Below are positions 48,785 through 58,045 of a stretch of DNA of 64,000 bases, piece by piece (within the stretch, counting starts at the first letter, position 1; each line of letters begins with the position of its first letter). The translations under genes and the position numbers were made by a program. The notes under the pieces were generated by a model. It was not told the DNA's origin. It saw only the letters and a program-made list of their open reading frames with translations, and searched no databases. The stretch is from Acidobacteriaceae bacterium (GTDB lineage: Bacteria > Acidobacteriota > Terriglobia > Terriglobales > Acidobacteriaceae): assembly GCA_025462885.1 (NCBI GenBank), contig JAOAPN010000008.1, positions 124,001-188,000 of the forward strand, written 5' to 3'.

Positions 48785-51700
48785 CTACTTGCTGAGAACC
48801 TGGGTTTGTATGACCTCCACCGGGCCGATCAGGCCCGAGGGAAGGAGCTTGGAATTCGCAGTGTAAGGATTGCGGGTGGTGAAGGTGTACTGAGTTGTGG
48901 CGTCCGGTTGTGCATCGCCGATAAGGCGGTTGACCCATAGGTCGACGACGGTAATCTCTATAGTGTTGCTTCCCTGCTTGAGCGCGCTGGTAACATCGAC
49001 GCGGAAAGGCTTCTTCCATACGATGCCTTGCTGCTTGCCATTGACCTTTACTTCGGCGAGGTTAGCCACGTCGCCGAGGTTGAGCCATAGTTGAGCGCCA
49101 GGCTTGAACCATGCAGCGGGGGCATGGATGGTGCTGACGTAAGCCGCATGACCGGAGAAGTATCGGATGCCAGCGTCGCCGCTCTCACTAAGAGATGAGA
49201 GCGCACCGACTGTGGCTGTAGAAGGTGCCCCTCGGTTGGGTTCGAAGGATATCTTCCATGGACCGTTGACAGAGGCGAGCGTAACTTCGTGCTTTGCAGG
49301 CAGAGTAAGCGAGGATGCCTTGGCTGGTTTGCGGAAGACGACGAAGGTCGTGCCGTAGGCGTCGAGCGAGAGAGGTACGATGGTGCGATCCGCTTCGATT
49401 CGGTAGCTGACGGGCTCGATGCAACCGGTGTCTGCATGCCACAGCTCTGGCGTCTTGCTGGTAACGCGGAAGGTGGCCTCGATCTGCTCGGGGCGATCAT
49501 TGCGATTATCGAGGAAGTAGAGATCTCCGTCATCGATGTGACGATGGACGAAGAGGACCTTGGTATCGGCGGCGGGCCTGGTGTACTCGAAGTCAGGTTT
49601 GGCGTGTAGGCCTTCGAGCAGGGCGGAGAGCTTCTCCTGGGTAGAGACCTGCGGCTTGGCGCCTCCACCTGGGTTCCAGAGCTGGTCGCCGAGGGCCTTG
49701 TACTCTGCGCCGTCATCGCCAAGGCTGGGGTCTGCTGTAGGTCGAGCGCCGTAGATGGTGGCACCGGCAGTAGCGAGTTCGTGCAGCCTGCGCAGCACCG
49801 GCAGCGACATGTGCGCCGCATAGGGATCGAGCACGAGGACACGGTACGTCATACCGCTCGGGGCAACGAGGTTTCCGTCCTTGACGGAGAGTTTGTGGAT
49901 GAGGGCGTCCGCGTTGATGTAGTCGAAGCTGTAACCGGCGGGAAGGTCAGGCACGTGGTCGCTGAAGATTGCGGTGAGGTTGGAATCTTCCCCGTAGAAG
50001 TAGGCGATGTCGGCGACGAAGCGCCCCTGCTGCAGCAGGTAGGAGTTGCGCGCGAGATAGGTGATCCAGGGTGTGGCCTGCTCAGCCCAGGTCTCGTTGC
50101 GATTGAACCATTGGCCGAAGGGTCCGAGCGCGAGGCCGGGAGCCTTGCCGACCAACGGCTGGTGCGCGGACTCGTGAATCACGAAGCGGTTGAGACCGCT
50201 GGCAAGCTCGAGATCGGCAGTGGGCTTGAGCATAGCGGGCGACCAAGCCCAGGGGCCGGCGGAGCTGGTGAGGGATTCAGCGGCGACAAGGTTTTGCCCG
50301 TAGATATGTGCGACGGATGCGGACTCGCGAATGTCGGCCTGGGAGCCGAACTGCTCCCCGGTTCGTGTCCACATGGCGGCCATGGGAATGTCGGTGTAGC
50401 GCTTCATCTCCATGCCATCGCCGATGGTGGCGCGTCGATCCTCGTGCGATTCGCCGTAGACTTTCATGCCGCGTGAGTGAAGGACCTCGGCGATGGTGCC
50501 GTAGTGGTTCTCGACGACGAGGTCGGCGATGGTCTTGCGGAAGTCCCACAGGAACCGGTCGCTGTCCGCCGCACTACCGACGACCTGTCCGGTAAGCGCG
50601 GGGAGATACGGAGTGGCGCTGTAGCCGCGGTGCTTCTGAAATTCGACGAGCATAGCGTCGGTCCAGTTCTGCGTGCCGGCCTCCCAGCTATCGGTGACAA
50701 CGTAGCGGATACCTTCAGCCCCCATCATCCCGCCGCTGGCGTCCTTATAGTTGTCGAGGTACTTGTTCAGGTACGAGGCGACGTAGGCCTTGTTGAGCTT
50801 GTCGACCTCCGGCCCGGTGGCCTCGGGCGGCGCGGGATGGTTGGTAATTCCTGTAAGGGAGTAGCCCATGCGCACGATGGTCCACTTACCCGCTGGCACG
50901 TCCCAGGTGAGCGAACCGTTCGGCCACATCTTCGTGGTCAGATCGACGACGGACTTGGGATCGACAGTGGAGGCAGCAGGGACATCGCCGGTGGCAAAGG
51001 CATACAGATCGGGTGGAGCGGCGAATGCGGCCTTGTCTTCGAAGCGGTTAACGCGTGCACCGGGATGAGCAGAGAACTCCGCAACCATGATCGGGGAAGC
51101 CGATGTTGGGGCTTGTACACCGAGATCGGTGAGGTCGAGGCCGTCTGGACCCAGACCGCTGGCGGGCTTCGGCGCGAAGGCGACTCGGATGGCACGGAGG
51201 GTCTTGGCGGGGAAGTTGAGGGTGTGCTGGACGGCTCCGAAGGTGGGAACGCGAACGAGCGGACTGAAGGCGATGCCGTCTACGCTGCCTTCGATCATCG
51301 GCCCGTCGTTGGTCTCGGGGATGAACATGCCGAGCGGGTTGCGCGGGCCGCCGAGGGCGAAGGTGACAGACTGGATCGTCTGCGGCGTGGGGAAGCTAAG
51401 TTGGATCCACGCTGGTTCGGTGGTGGGCGCCTTGATGGAGGCGCTGGTCATCAGGTCCCCGTCCCAGAGCACGGCGGCGTCGATGGCGCCGGAGGTAGTG
51501 GTGACAGTAGGCTTCAGCGCGGCCGGGGACTTCTCATCCTCGGCCTGCTTGTAGGCGATTACGACGGAGTCCTTATAGAAGTCGGGAACGGAAGGTGGGT
51601 GTGCGCCCGCTCCCCCCATACTGCCCATGGGATCCTGTGAGGCGAGGGTCTGGAAGGGTCCAGTGACGCTGGGAGGCTTGGGAAGCGTTCCGCTAAAGGG

Positions 51701-52165
51701 CTTGCCGCCTTCGACGGCTGTCTCGCTCCACACATACTTCTTCATGGCCTGCTCGGGAGTGACCCAGGGGCCGCCCGTCTCCGACCAGCCGGGAGAGCCG
51801 GCGATGGCCATCTCAAAGCCCAGCGACTTGCCCTTCTCGATCGCAAAGCGAAAGGCGTCCTTCCACCCGGGATCCATATAGACCAGGCGCGTATCGACCA
51901 CCTTTGGCGTGTTAAGGGCAGCGTCGAAGTTCTGGAACCCGCCGAGGCCAGCGCGCTTCATCCACTCCAGATCGAGGCCAATGCCCTCCTTGGTGATGTT
52001 GCCATTCATCCAGTGCCACCAGACGCGCGGGCGAGCCGCCTCAGGTGGAGTAAGGAAGTTCCTGGCAAGCGGGTCGGATGTACTTTGGGCAATGAGGTTC
52101 AAGACGCCAAAGGTGCAGAATAAGGAAATGACGCAGAAGGTCTTACGGGCGGCTTTGGCGCGCAT
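48785..52165 (-). CDS. Glycosyl hydrolase, GH106 alpha-L-rhamnosidase-like, secreted
   Basis: A very large exported protein of 1126 residues resembling GH106 alpha-L-rhamnosidases. The signal (ISLFCTFGVLNLIAQS) is followed by the family's opening PRVWWHWMNGNITKEGIGLD, LEWMKRAGLGGFQNFD and GFEMAIAGSPGWSETGGPWV, then carbohydrate-binding sandwich segments, the second half of the barrel (IRYVVTDSWEAGTQNWTDAM, GESHEDRRATIGDGMEMKRY) and a C-terminal jelly roll (VKVNGKQQGIVWKKPFRVDV). It should remove terminal rhamnose from pectin or plant glycosides. ATG 52165 follows GGGAGAA. It is divergent from the pentahaem cytochrome gene, with a GGTAGCG palindrome between. The gene looks GC-rich by eye compared with the efflux operon. 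Substrate specificity is inferred from family only. Confidence 0.85.
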   Translation of the reverse strand: MRAKAARKTFCVISLFCTFGVLNLIAQSTSDPLARNFLTPPEAARPRVWWHWMNGNITKEGIGLDLEWMKRAGLGGFQNFDAALNTPKVVDTRLVYMDPGWKDAFRFAIEKGKSLGFEMAIAGSPGWSETGGPWVTPEQAMKKYVWSETAVEGGKPFSGTLPKPPSVTGPFQTLASQDPMGSMGGAGAHPPSVPDFYKDSVVIAYKQAEDEKSPAALKPTVTTTSGAIDAAVLWDGDLMTSASIKAPTTEPAWIQLSFPTPQTIQSVTFALGGPRNPLGMFIPETNDGPMIEGSVDGIAFSPLVRVPTFGAVQHTLNFPAKTLRAIRVAFAPKPASGLGPDGLDLTDLGVQAPTSASPIMVAEFSAHPGARVNRFEDKAAFAAPPDLYAFATGDVPAASTVDPKSVVDLTTKMWPNGSLTWDVPAGKWTIVRMGYSLTGITNHPAPPEATGPEVDKLNKAYVASYLNKYLDNYKDASGGMMGAEGIRYVVTDSWEAGTQNWTDAMLVEFQKHRGYSATPYLPALTGQVVGSAADSDRFLWDFRKTIADLVVENHYGTIAEVLHSRGMKVYGESHEDRRATIGDGMEMKRYTDIPMAAMWTRTGEQFGSQADIRESASVAHIYGQNLVAAESLTSSAGPWAWSPAMLKPTADLELASGLNRFVIHESAHQPLVGKAPGLALGPFGQWFNRNETWAEQATPWITYLARNSYLLQQGRFVADIAYFYGEDSNLTAIFSDHVPDLPAGYSFDYINADALIHKLSVKDGNLVAPSGMTYRVLVLDPYAAHMSLPVLRRLHELATAGATIYGARPTADPSLGDDGAEYKALGDQLWNPGGGAKPQVSTQEKLSALLEGLHAKPDFEYTRPAADTKVLFVHRHIDDGDLYFLDNRNDRPEQIEATFRVTSKTPELWHADTGCIEPVSYRIEADRTIVPLSLDAYGTTFVVFRKPAKASSLTLPAKHEVTLASVNGPWKISFEPNRGAPSTATVGALSSLSESGDAGIRYFSGHAAYVSTIHAPAAWFKPGAQLWLNLGDVANLAEVKVNGKQQGIVWKKPFRVDVTSALKQGSNTIEITVVDLWVNRLIGDAQPDATTQYTFTTRNPYTANSKLLPSGLIGPVEVIQTQVLSK

Positions 52166-52324
52166 TATTTCTCCCGGGAGAGTTGCTTCGCAGAAAATTT
52201 AGAGTCTCAATATTAACGGCCGAATTGTAGCAGTCGCATGCAATAGCTCGTCGGGCAGGATGATGTGGCTCCGGCCCTGGAAGTCCAGCCAAGACCAAGC
52301 AGCCGAAGACGGTCCTCTTGCGGT

Positions 52325-52339
52325 GGTAGCGCCGCTACC
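52325..52339. promoter_or_regulatory. GGTAGCG-C-CGCTACC palindrome in the GH106 / pentahaem cytochrome divergent region
   Basis: Perfect 7-bp arms around a single base. It resembles LacI-family operators of the TGGTAGCGCTACCA kind but with an odd centre. Lies 160 bases before the GH106 start and 183 before the cytochrome start. Nothing else recognised in 52166-52521. Confidence 0.35.
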
Positions 52340-52521
52340 GCATTGGGGCGTTCGGTTGGCGATAGGAGTACACCTTTCGGTTGAGTTTGATCTGAACCTT
52401 TTCAGAAGAAGCGTTTCGAGCTAACATTCGCTCCTGTCCAGAGCTCTCCCTTTCCTGTGATTTGGAAGTATTCGGTTTGGAAGCTGCCAACCCTTTCGCT
52501 GGCAATAAATTGGGAGTCTGA

Positions 52522-54831
52522 GTGAAGCGTCGATGGGCTGAATGGACGGGAGCAGAGGGTCGTATGGGACTGGCAGGGGCAAAGACGAATGCGGCGTGGG
52601 CGGGCATCGTCGTAGGAAGCCTGCTGCTTGTCGCCTCCTGCTGGTTTGCAGCTGCCCCGAAGTCAGTCAAAGCGAGCAGCGAGGCGGACGAAGCTGCTGC
52701 CGCTCGCCTGGCCTACAGCGAGAAGACGGCGGCTAAATATAACTTCCGCTATGGCAGGGAGTTTCCATTCCTGCCATCCAATGCAACCACCGACAACGGG
52801 CAGTTTCTTAATCCAAAGAGCTTCTACACGGCGGAGTATTGCGGCCACTGTCATAAAGAGAGTCATGATCAGTGGCGACAGTCCGCGCACTCAAACGCGA
52901 ACCGGGTTCCTTACTACCTTAGGAATGTCGAGATGCTGAATGTCGAGAAGGGGATCGAGTTTTCGCGGCACTGCGAGGGATGTCACGATCCCATCGCCGT
53001 GGTGTCAGGCGCGTTGACGCAGGGCGCACCAAAAAAGCGCCCCTACGATCAAGATGGCGTGACATGCAGCGTGTGCCACTCGATCCAGCAAGGTGACACG
53101 CGCGGCACGGGCAGCTATGTGATGGGAGTTCCGGCAGTGCTAGTAGATGAGGAAGGTAAGCCGATCTCGAGAGCGGTCAGCGACGGAGAGATTCTGGCGC
53201 ACCTGGACCGGCACAGCAAAGCGGTCATGCGCGACTTCTACCGGACGTCGGAGTTCTGCTCCTCCTGCCACAAGGCAGCGTTGCCCAAGACGTTGAACGA
53301 CTATAAGTGGCAGCGTGCAATTTCACTCTATGACGAGTGGCAGGCGTCTTCGTTCGCGAAGCAATCGCCGCTGCCGTTTTATGTGAAGGATTCGGTATCG
53401 ACCTGCCAAACCTGCCATATGCAACGTGAGGCGCTGAAAACTGTCGATTACGGCGCGAAGAAGGGACAGTTGGCATCGCATCGCTGGCTCGGAGCGAACA
53501 CCGTGATCCCGAAGATCTATGGCTTCGATGAGCAGGCGGCCCGGGTCGTTGAGTTTCTAAAGAACAGCGTCTTCAATATCGATATCTTCGCCCTGGAACG
53601 GGGAGATACCGAAGACAGTGCGAAGTGGCAGGATGTCGCAGCTCCCCTCGGGCTCGTATCCTTCAAGACCGCCGCAGGTGAGGTGCTGACAGCCGATGTC
53701 GTAATCCAGAACAAAGGAATCGCGCATAGCCATGTTCCCGAGCAGCGCGACATGTACGAGTCGTGGGTGGAGTTCGTGGTCAAGGACGCGACAGGCCGTG
53801 TGCTGACCCAGAGCGGCGCGATTGAGGGAGGCGGCGAACTGGATGCGCGGGCTCACAGCTTCACCAACCGGCTGATTAACGTGAGGGGCGAGCTCAATAA
53901 TCTCCACCAGGTCTGGAACAACCGTGTGGTTGCGTATAACAACACTATCCAGGCCGGACGATCGCAACTGGTGCGGTATGCGTTCCAGATTCCGGCGACT
54001 ACGACGGGCTCGGTCAGTGTGACAGCCACGGTGAAGTACCGGCGCTTCAATCAGCACTTCATGGACTTCGGCATGGGCAAGCACTACGAGATGCCCATCG
54101 TGGACATGGCTTCCCAGACGCGGGTGGTGAACATCGGTGAGAATAAACCGGCGCCTCCCGGTCCTCTCGAAAACAAGGAGTGGATGCGCTGGAACAACTA
54201 CGGAATTGCGCTGCTGGATGCACAGCAGTATGCGGCTTCCGTGCATGCCTTCGAGCGCGTGGCGCAGATGCGGCCGGACTACGCCGATGCCTTCACAAAC
54301 ATTGCGATCGCGCAGTTCCAGTGGGAGAAGTACGGTGAGGCGCATGGCAATCTGGAGAAGGCCCTGGCACTGGCTCCAGCAAGCGCGCGAACCCTTTATT
54401 ACAGAGCCCTCGTAGAACGGAATGAAGGTCATCTGGATCTGGCGATCGGTGATTTGGAGACGGTGGTCAAGAGCTTCCCAAGGTCGCGCGATGCGCACCG
54501 CGAGCTGGGCTTCTCGTACTACCAGCAGCACAAGTACGATCTGGCGCGGGCCGAGTACGAGACGCTCCAGGGTATCGATCCGGACGATCTGGCCGCGCAC
54601 TACAATCTTTCGATCCTGTACCGCCGGCTTGGCGCGAAGGACAAAGCCGCCCAGCAGGCCGTCATGTTTGCCGACCAGAAGGACGATCCCATGGCGAGCA
54701 CCTATGCGCTGGAATACCTTCGTCAACATACCGAACTGGCGAATGAGAGTGTGGTGTGGCATGTTCACGAATTGAATGTTCCACCGGGGCCTCAGTCCGC
54801 CGCACAGACGTCCGCGGGTGGGTTGCAATAG
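52522..54831 (+). CDS. Pentahaem cytochrome c with C-terminal TPR domain
   Basis: A 769-residue protein with one N-terminal membrane anchor or signal (AGIVVGSLLLVASCWFAA). Five CxxCH sites are seen in the first 310 residues: CGHCH (with KESHDQWRQSAHS after it), CEGCH, CSVCH, CSSCH and CQTCH. A beta-rich segment follows, and from about residue 540 several TPRs (YGIALLDAQQYAASVHAFER, YYRALVERNEGHLDLAIGDL, YNLSILYRRLGAKDKAAQQA). The architecture matches 26338-28632 (seven haems), though the haem domain differs, resembling cytochrome c554/multihaem types. GTG 52522 has GGGAG 7 bases upstream. A small cytochrome c gene follows after a palindromic element, so the two may form a periplasmic electron chain. 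Confidence 0.85.
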   Translation: MKRRWAEWTGAEGRMGLAGAKTNAAWAGIVVGSLLLVASCWFAAAPKSVKASSEADEAAAARLAYSEKTAAKYNFRYGREFPFLPSNATTDNGQFLNPKSFYTAEYCGHCHKESHDQWRQSAHSNANRVPYYLRNVEMLNVEKGIEFSRHCEGCHDPIAVVSGALTQGAPKKRPYDQDGVTCSVCHSIQQGDTRGTGSYVMGVPAVLVDEEGKPISRAVSDGEILAHLDRHSKAVMRDFYRTSEFCSSCHKAALPKTLNDYKWQRAISLYDEWQASSFAKQSPLPFYVKDSVSTCQTCHMQREALKTVDYGAKKGQLASHRWLGANTVIPKIYGFDEQAARVVEFLKNSVFNIDIFALERGDTEDSAKWQDVAAPLGLVSFKTAAGEVLTADVVIQNKGIAHSHVPEQRDMYESWVEFVVKDATGRVLTQSGAIEGGGELDARAHSFTNRLINVRGELNNLHQVWNNRVVAYNNTIQAGRSQLVRYAFQIPATTTGSVSVTATVKYRRFNQHFMDFGMGKHYEMPIVDMASQTRVVNIGENKPAPPGPLENKEWMRWNNYGIALLDAQQYAASVHAFERVAQMRPDYADAFTNIAIAQFQWEKYGEAHGNLEKALALAPASARTLYYRALVERNEGHLDLAIGDLETVVKSFPRSRDAHRELGFSYYQQHKYDLARAEYETLQGIDPDDLAAHYNLSILYRRLGAKDKAAQQAVMFADQKDDPMASTYALEYLRQHTELANESVVWHVHELNVPPGPQSAAQTSAGGLQ

Positions 54832-54880
54832 GCAGTATCGACATATACAGGGTTACATCTTCGCCGGTGTGGTTGAATTC

Positions 54881-55020
54881 GGAAGGGCACGGCTTCAGCC
54901 GTGCCGAAAGAAGCGTTCTCCTCTATCCTTTGTTTCTTTTGTCGGTTTGCCATAGGCAAACCGACAAAAGAAACAAATCAAAAAATGTGATGTTTGGCAC
55001 ACCTGAAGGTGTGCCCTTCC
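54881..55020. repeat. 140-bp nested palindromic element between two cytochrome genes
   Basis: Outer inverted ends GGAAGGGCAC (54881-54890) and GTGCCCTTCC (55011-55020). Inside are three perfect hairpins: GGCACGGCT/AGCCGTGCC (54886-54905), a 23-bp arm pair with a 3-base loop (54929-54951 and 54955-54977), and GGCACACCT/AGGTGTGCC (54996-55015). Reads like a REP/BIME-type repeat; it could also act as a terminator between the two genes. Confidence 0.75.
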
Positions 55021-55053
55021 AAGGGCTACATGTCGAACTTCAATAGGAGCGTG

Positions 55054-55488
55054 ATGAGGATAGTTTTTCGATCGATGAAGGTGCAATTTCGAATCGGAGT
55101 GGGAGACGTTTTGCCGTCGGCTTCGCGGAACACGCAGAAGGCAGGGCTGGTATCGGCGATCACCTCCGCCGGATTGGTGTTGCTTCTTGCAGGAGCCGTG
55201 TCGGCTCTGTTCACGGGCCCAGCACTCGCTCTTTCCAAAGAGAAGCAGGAGGCCGCCATAGCCCTCTTCCATAAGACGGGATGCGAGTACTGCCACGGAC
55301 CGAATGGAATAAAGGGCGAAAAAGCCCCGGACCTGAGTGCTGTCGGGAAACGTCGCAAGCGGGAGCAGATCGAGCTTCAAATCATGAAGGGTGGCAATGG
55401 GATGCCCGCCTTCGGCGAGGTCTTACCGGCGGACGACGTCAAAGTGCTCGTGGACTACCTCAGTTCCAGAAAGAGAGCCGGGCACTGA
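55054..55488 (+). CDS. Small monohaem cytochrome c
   Basis: A 144-residue class I-type cytochrome c. A hydrophobic segment (SAITSAGLVLLLAGAVSALF) serves as signal or anchor, followed by the haem site GCEYCHGPNGIKG, the helix GKRRKREQIELQIMKG, the axial Met in NGMPAFGEVLP and a terminal helix DDVKVLVDYLSS. It should carry electrons in the periplasm. The open frame runs from 54994 inside the palindromic element; ATG 55054 is preferred since AGGAG lies at 55045-55049, though ATG 55075 is possible. It is downstream of the pentahaem cytochrome gene on the same strand, its probable redox partner. Confidence 0.85.
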   Translation: MRIVFRSMKVQFRIGVGDVLPSASRNTQKAGLVSAITSAGLVLLLAGAVSALFTGPALALSKEKQEAAIALFHKTGCEYCHGPNGIKGEKAPDLSAVGKRRKREQIELQIMKGGNGMPAFGEVLPADDVKVLVDYLSSRKRAGH

Positions 55489-55517
55489 TACCTGAGCATT
55501 AGCTTAGAGCAAATTGC

Positions 55518-55582
55518 CTGGTATAAAGTCGCTCGTCGCTGAGGGCCGAAGGTCCGTTCCATACCAGATGGGGCAAAGCCCC
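55518..55582. repeat. Palindromic repeat cluster in the 55489-55926 gap
   Basis: CTGGTAT (55518-55524) and ATACCAG (55561-55567) enclose GGGCCGAAGGTCC, followed by hairpin GGGGCAAAGCCCC (55570-55582). A related, diverged unit, GAGGGTCGAAGGCCCGTTGC, lies at about 55728-55747. The remaining gap to 55926 shows no gene. Resembles scattered REP-like sequence. Confidence 0.5.
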
Positions 55583-55926
55583 GGGTCCTGAGATTGCTAA
55601 AGCGAAATCCCTATCACTGCAGAGTCCCTTCCCTTCCGCGAAGCGTCCAATACCCCACGAAGTGGCGCCTGCCCGGAGTTAGGGCGCACCTGCCTTTCTT
55701 CAGCTATACATCTTCAAGAAATCCGCTCGAGGGTCGAAGGCCCGTTGCAAACCAACCTCACGCGCAGACCTGAATCGGAATAGCCTCTTGAGCCTCCACA
55801 TCTAGGACCTCCTCCACCGCACTTCCATCCGAGGCTCAGGCGGCGAACGGATTTGAGTTGTTACCAGCGCTGCACTAAGATGAAGTTCAACACGGGAGAA
55901 ACTTTGGCCGATTTATTGAGGAAATT

Positions 55927-57840
55927 GTGAAGATGCGGTGGGGCTCTGTCCGGTGTCTGTTCCTGACTTCGCTGTTTGTGCAGGCCTGTACGGCCGGGTT
56001 CGGGCAGGAAGTTTCCAGCAAGGTGGAATCTGTTCCGGGTCTTCGCCTGCCTGTCTTCTCTGGTGCATTGGCCCAGAGGTCGTTTGCTCCGGCATTATCG
56101 CCGGTAGCGGGACCTTCGATTGGCTATCCTCTCCTGCGGAATGCTGCGCCGTCGATGTCTCAGTCAACGCTCCCCGATCCGTCTTCCCGGGCCGTGCCGT
56201 CGATGGATAGTGATGCGGTTGGGTCGACCAATGTTCCGATGGACAGTTGGATCTATCCGGTCCTCGAGCGACTGGGTTCCATGGGACTCATTCCATCGCA
56301 GAGCGTATCGATTCGACCGTGGACACGGCAAGAGTGCCGCCGTCAGCTACGAGAGGCGGAAGATATCCTGTTCGGGTTCGGCAGTCTGGACATTCAGGTC
56401 GACGCAAATACCCATGACGAGGCCGAACGACTCTTTCCCGCGCTGGAACACGAACTCCGGGAGCCGGACGGTCGGGCCACCGCCGTCCTGGAGTCAGTCT
56501 ATGCGCGTGCCGGAACGATCGCCGGCCCTGCGCTGACAGATGGCTTCCACTTCGGTCAGACTTGGTCAAACGACTATGGTAGGCCCCTGGGACGTGGCAA
56601 CAGCTTCATCCTCGGTTACACCGCCCGCATGGTGGCAGGACGCTTTTTCCTCTACAGCCGGCAGGAGCTGCAGACCGATCCCGGGCTTCCCGCCGTCACT
56701 CCAGAACACGCGGCGCTGTTCAATCAACTGGATAATGCCCCTTTTGTCTTCCCTGGTGCCCCGACGATTCCTCCAGGTGCTGTTATTTTTCCTGCGTCAG
56801 CCGTATCTGCGTATGTGCGTCAGCGTCCGCTGGAACTCTATGCAGGAGTTGCATTTGCGGGGAACGCACTGTCATTCGGCAAGCAGGCGTTGTACTGGGG
56901 GCCAACCACAATGGGGCCTTTCTCTTTCTCCAGCAACGCTGAGCCGACCTATAACCTTCGTTTGGTAGCCACGCGACCCCACCCCTTTCCTTTCCTGCCC
57001 AATCTCGGGGGATACCGCTTCGATTTCGTGTTCGGCAAGCTCTCTGGGCATCAACGTCCGGCGCGCCCCTACTTTAATGGACAGAAGATCGATCTCACTT
57101 TCTCCAAATATCTCGAGGTCAGTTTCACCCGCTGGTCGATCCTGTGGGGCGTTGGACATCCCATGACGCTGCGGACGTTGAAGGACAACTTCTTCAGCAG
57201 TAACTCAACAGGTGCCACCTTTGCCTATGGAGACAATACGGACCCAGGCGATCGCAAGAGCGGGTTTGACTTCCGCCTGCATGTGCCCGGGTTGAGCAAT
57301 TACGTCACGATTTATGCGGACTCGTATGCGGACGATGAATTGAGTCCGATCGATGCTCCCCGCCGCGTAGCCTGGCACCCCGGTATCTATCTCCCTCGCC
57401 TTCCATATCTTCCCCATGCCGATCTGCGGTTCGAGGTAGCCAGTTCGCAGGAGATGAGCAAGGATGAGGGAGGCACGCGCTTCTTTATCAACAACCAGTA
57501 CCGCGATGGAAACACCAACAAGGGGTTTCTCCTGGGAAATGCGGTGGGGCGTGACGCCCGTGCGATGGAAGGCCGGCTTGGCTACTGGTTCTCGGCGCGG
57601 ACTCACGTTGAGGCGGGATATCGTCAGACCAAGGGCAGTTCTCGGTTCCTTGCAGGGGGAAGCACGATTTCGGACGGTTTTGTCACCGCTAACTATGGCT
57701 TCAACTCGGAGTGGACCGCGCAGGTTTTCGCGCAATATGAGCGATTCCTGGTGCCGGCGTACATGCCGGGCAGTCAAACGAATGGAAGTGCCCGGCTGCA
57801 GATCACCTGGACGCCGAAGAACCTGACACTGATGCATTAG
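55927..57840 (+). CDS. Capsule assembly Wzi family outer-membrane protein
   Basis: A 637-residue outer-membrane protein of the Wzi family, which anchors or organises surface polysaccharide. A signal peptide (LFLTSLFVQACTAGFGQ) and a low-complexity linker to about 95 precede VPMDSWIYPVLERLGSMGLI, the typical start of the helical domain. From about 190 the sequence is an 18-strand-type barrel with RMVAGRFFLYSRQELQTDPG, LSFGKQALYWGPTTMGPFSF, FDFVFGKLSGHQRPARPYFN and VSFTRWSILWGVGHPMTLR. The start is GTG 55927; ATG 55933 is an alternative two codons on. The next gene, an SLBB export protein, is on the same strand, so the two form an exopolysaccharide export module. Confidence 0.86.
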   Translation: MKMRWGSVRCLFLTSLFVQACTAGFGQEVSSKVESVPGLRLPVFSGALAQRSFAPALSPVAGPSIGYPLLRNAAPSMSQSTLPDPSSRAVPSMDSDAVGSTNVPMDSWIYPVLERLGSMGLIPSQSVSIRPWTRQECRRQLREAEDILFGFGSLDIQVDANTHDEAERLFPALEHELREPDGRATAVLESVYARAGTIAGPALTDGFHFGQTWSNDYGRPLGRGNSFILGYTARMVAGRFFLYSRQELQTDPGLPAVTPEHAALFNQLDNAPFVFPGAPTIPPGAVIFPASAVSAYVRQRPLELYAGVAFAGNALSFGKQALYWGPTTMGPFSFSSNAEPTYNLRLVATRPHPFPFLPNLGGYRFDFVFGKLSGHQRPARPYFNGQKIDLTFSKYLEVSFTRWSILWGVGHPMTLRTLKDNFFSSNSTGATFAYGDNTDPGDRKSGFDFRLHVPGLSNYVTIYADSYADDELSPIDAPRRVAWHPGIYLPRLPYLPHADLRFEVASSQEMSKDEGGTRFFINNQYRDGNTNKGFLLGNAVGRDARAMEGRLGYWFSARTHVEAGYRQTKGSSRFLAGGSTISDGFVTANYGFNSEWTAQVFAQYERFLVPAYMPGSQTNGSARLQITWTPKNLTLMH

Positions 57841-58045
57841 GCCGTGGCCGAAACAGGATGCGGCTTCATGCATCAGTTGCTATCTACAGCAGGGGATTGC
57901 ATGTGGAACAATAGGAAACAACCCAGCGGTAGCGCGTTCTGGAACAAGGTCTTTGCGCAGGTTGGATAGTTTCGTGACGCAGACGGTCGGGCCGGGCCAG
58001 TCCCAAAATGCAATATCGTTGTTCGTAGAAAGATGCAGGGCCGAA

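Noticed and set aside
50477..51640. 387-residue glycine/valine/glutamate-rich frame antisense to the GH106-like gene
   Set aside because: Composition artefact of a GC-rich gene; it lies wholly inside a gene with clear family motifs.
53557..54828. 423-residue open frame antisense to the pentahaem cytochrome gene
   Set aside because: The plus strand has five CxxCH motifs and TPRs; the minus frame has no recognisable features.
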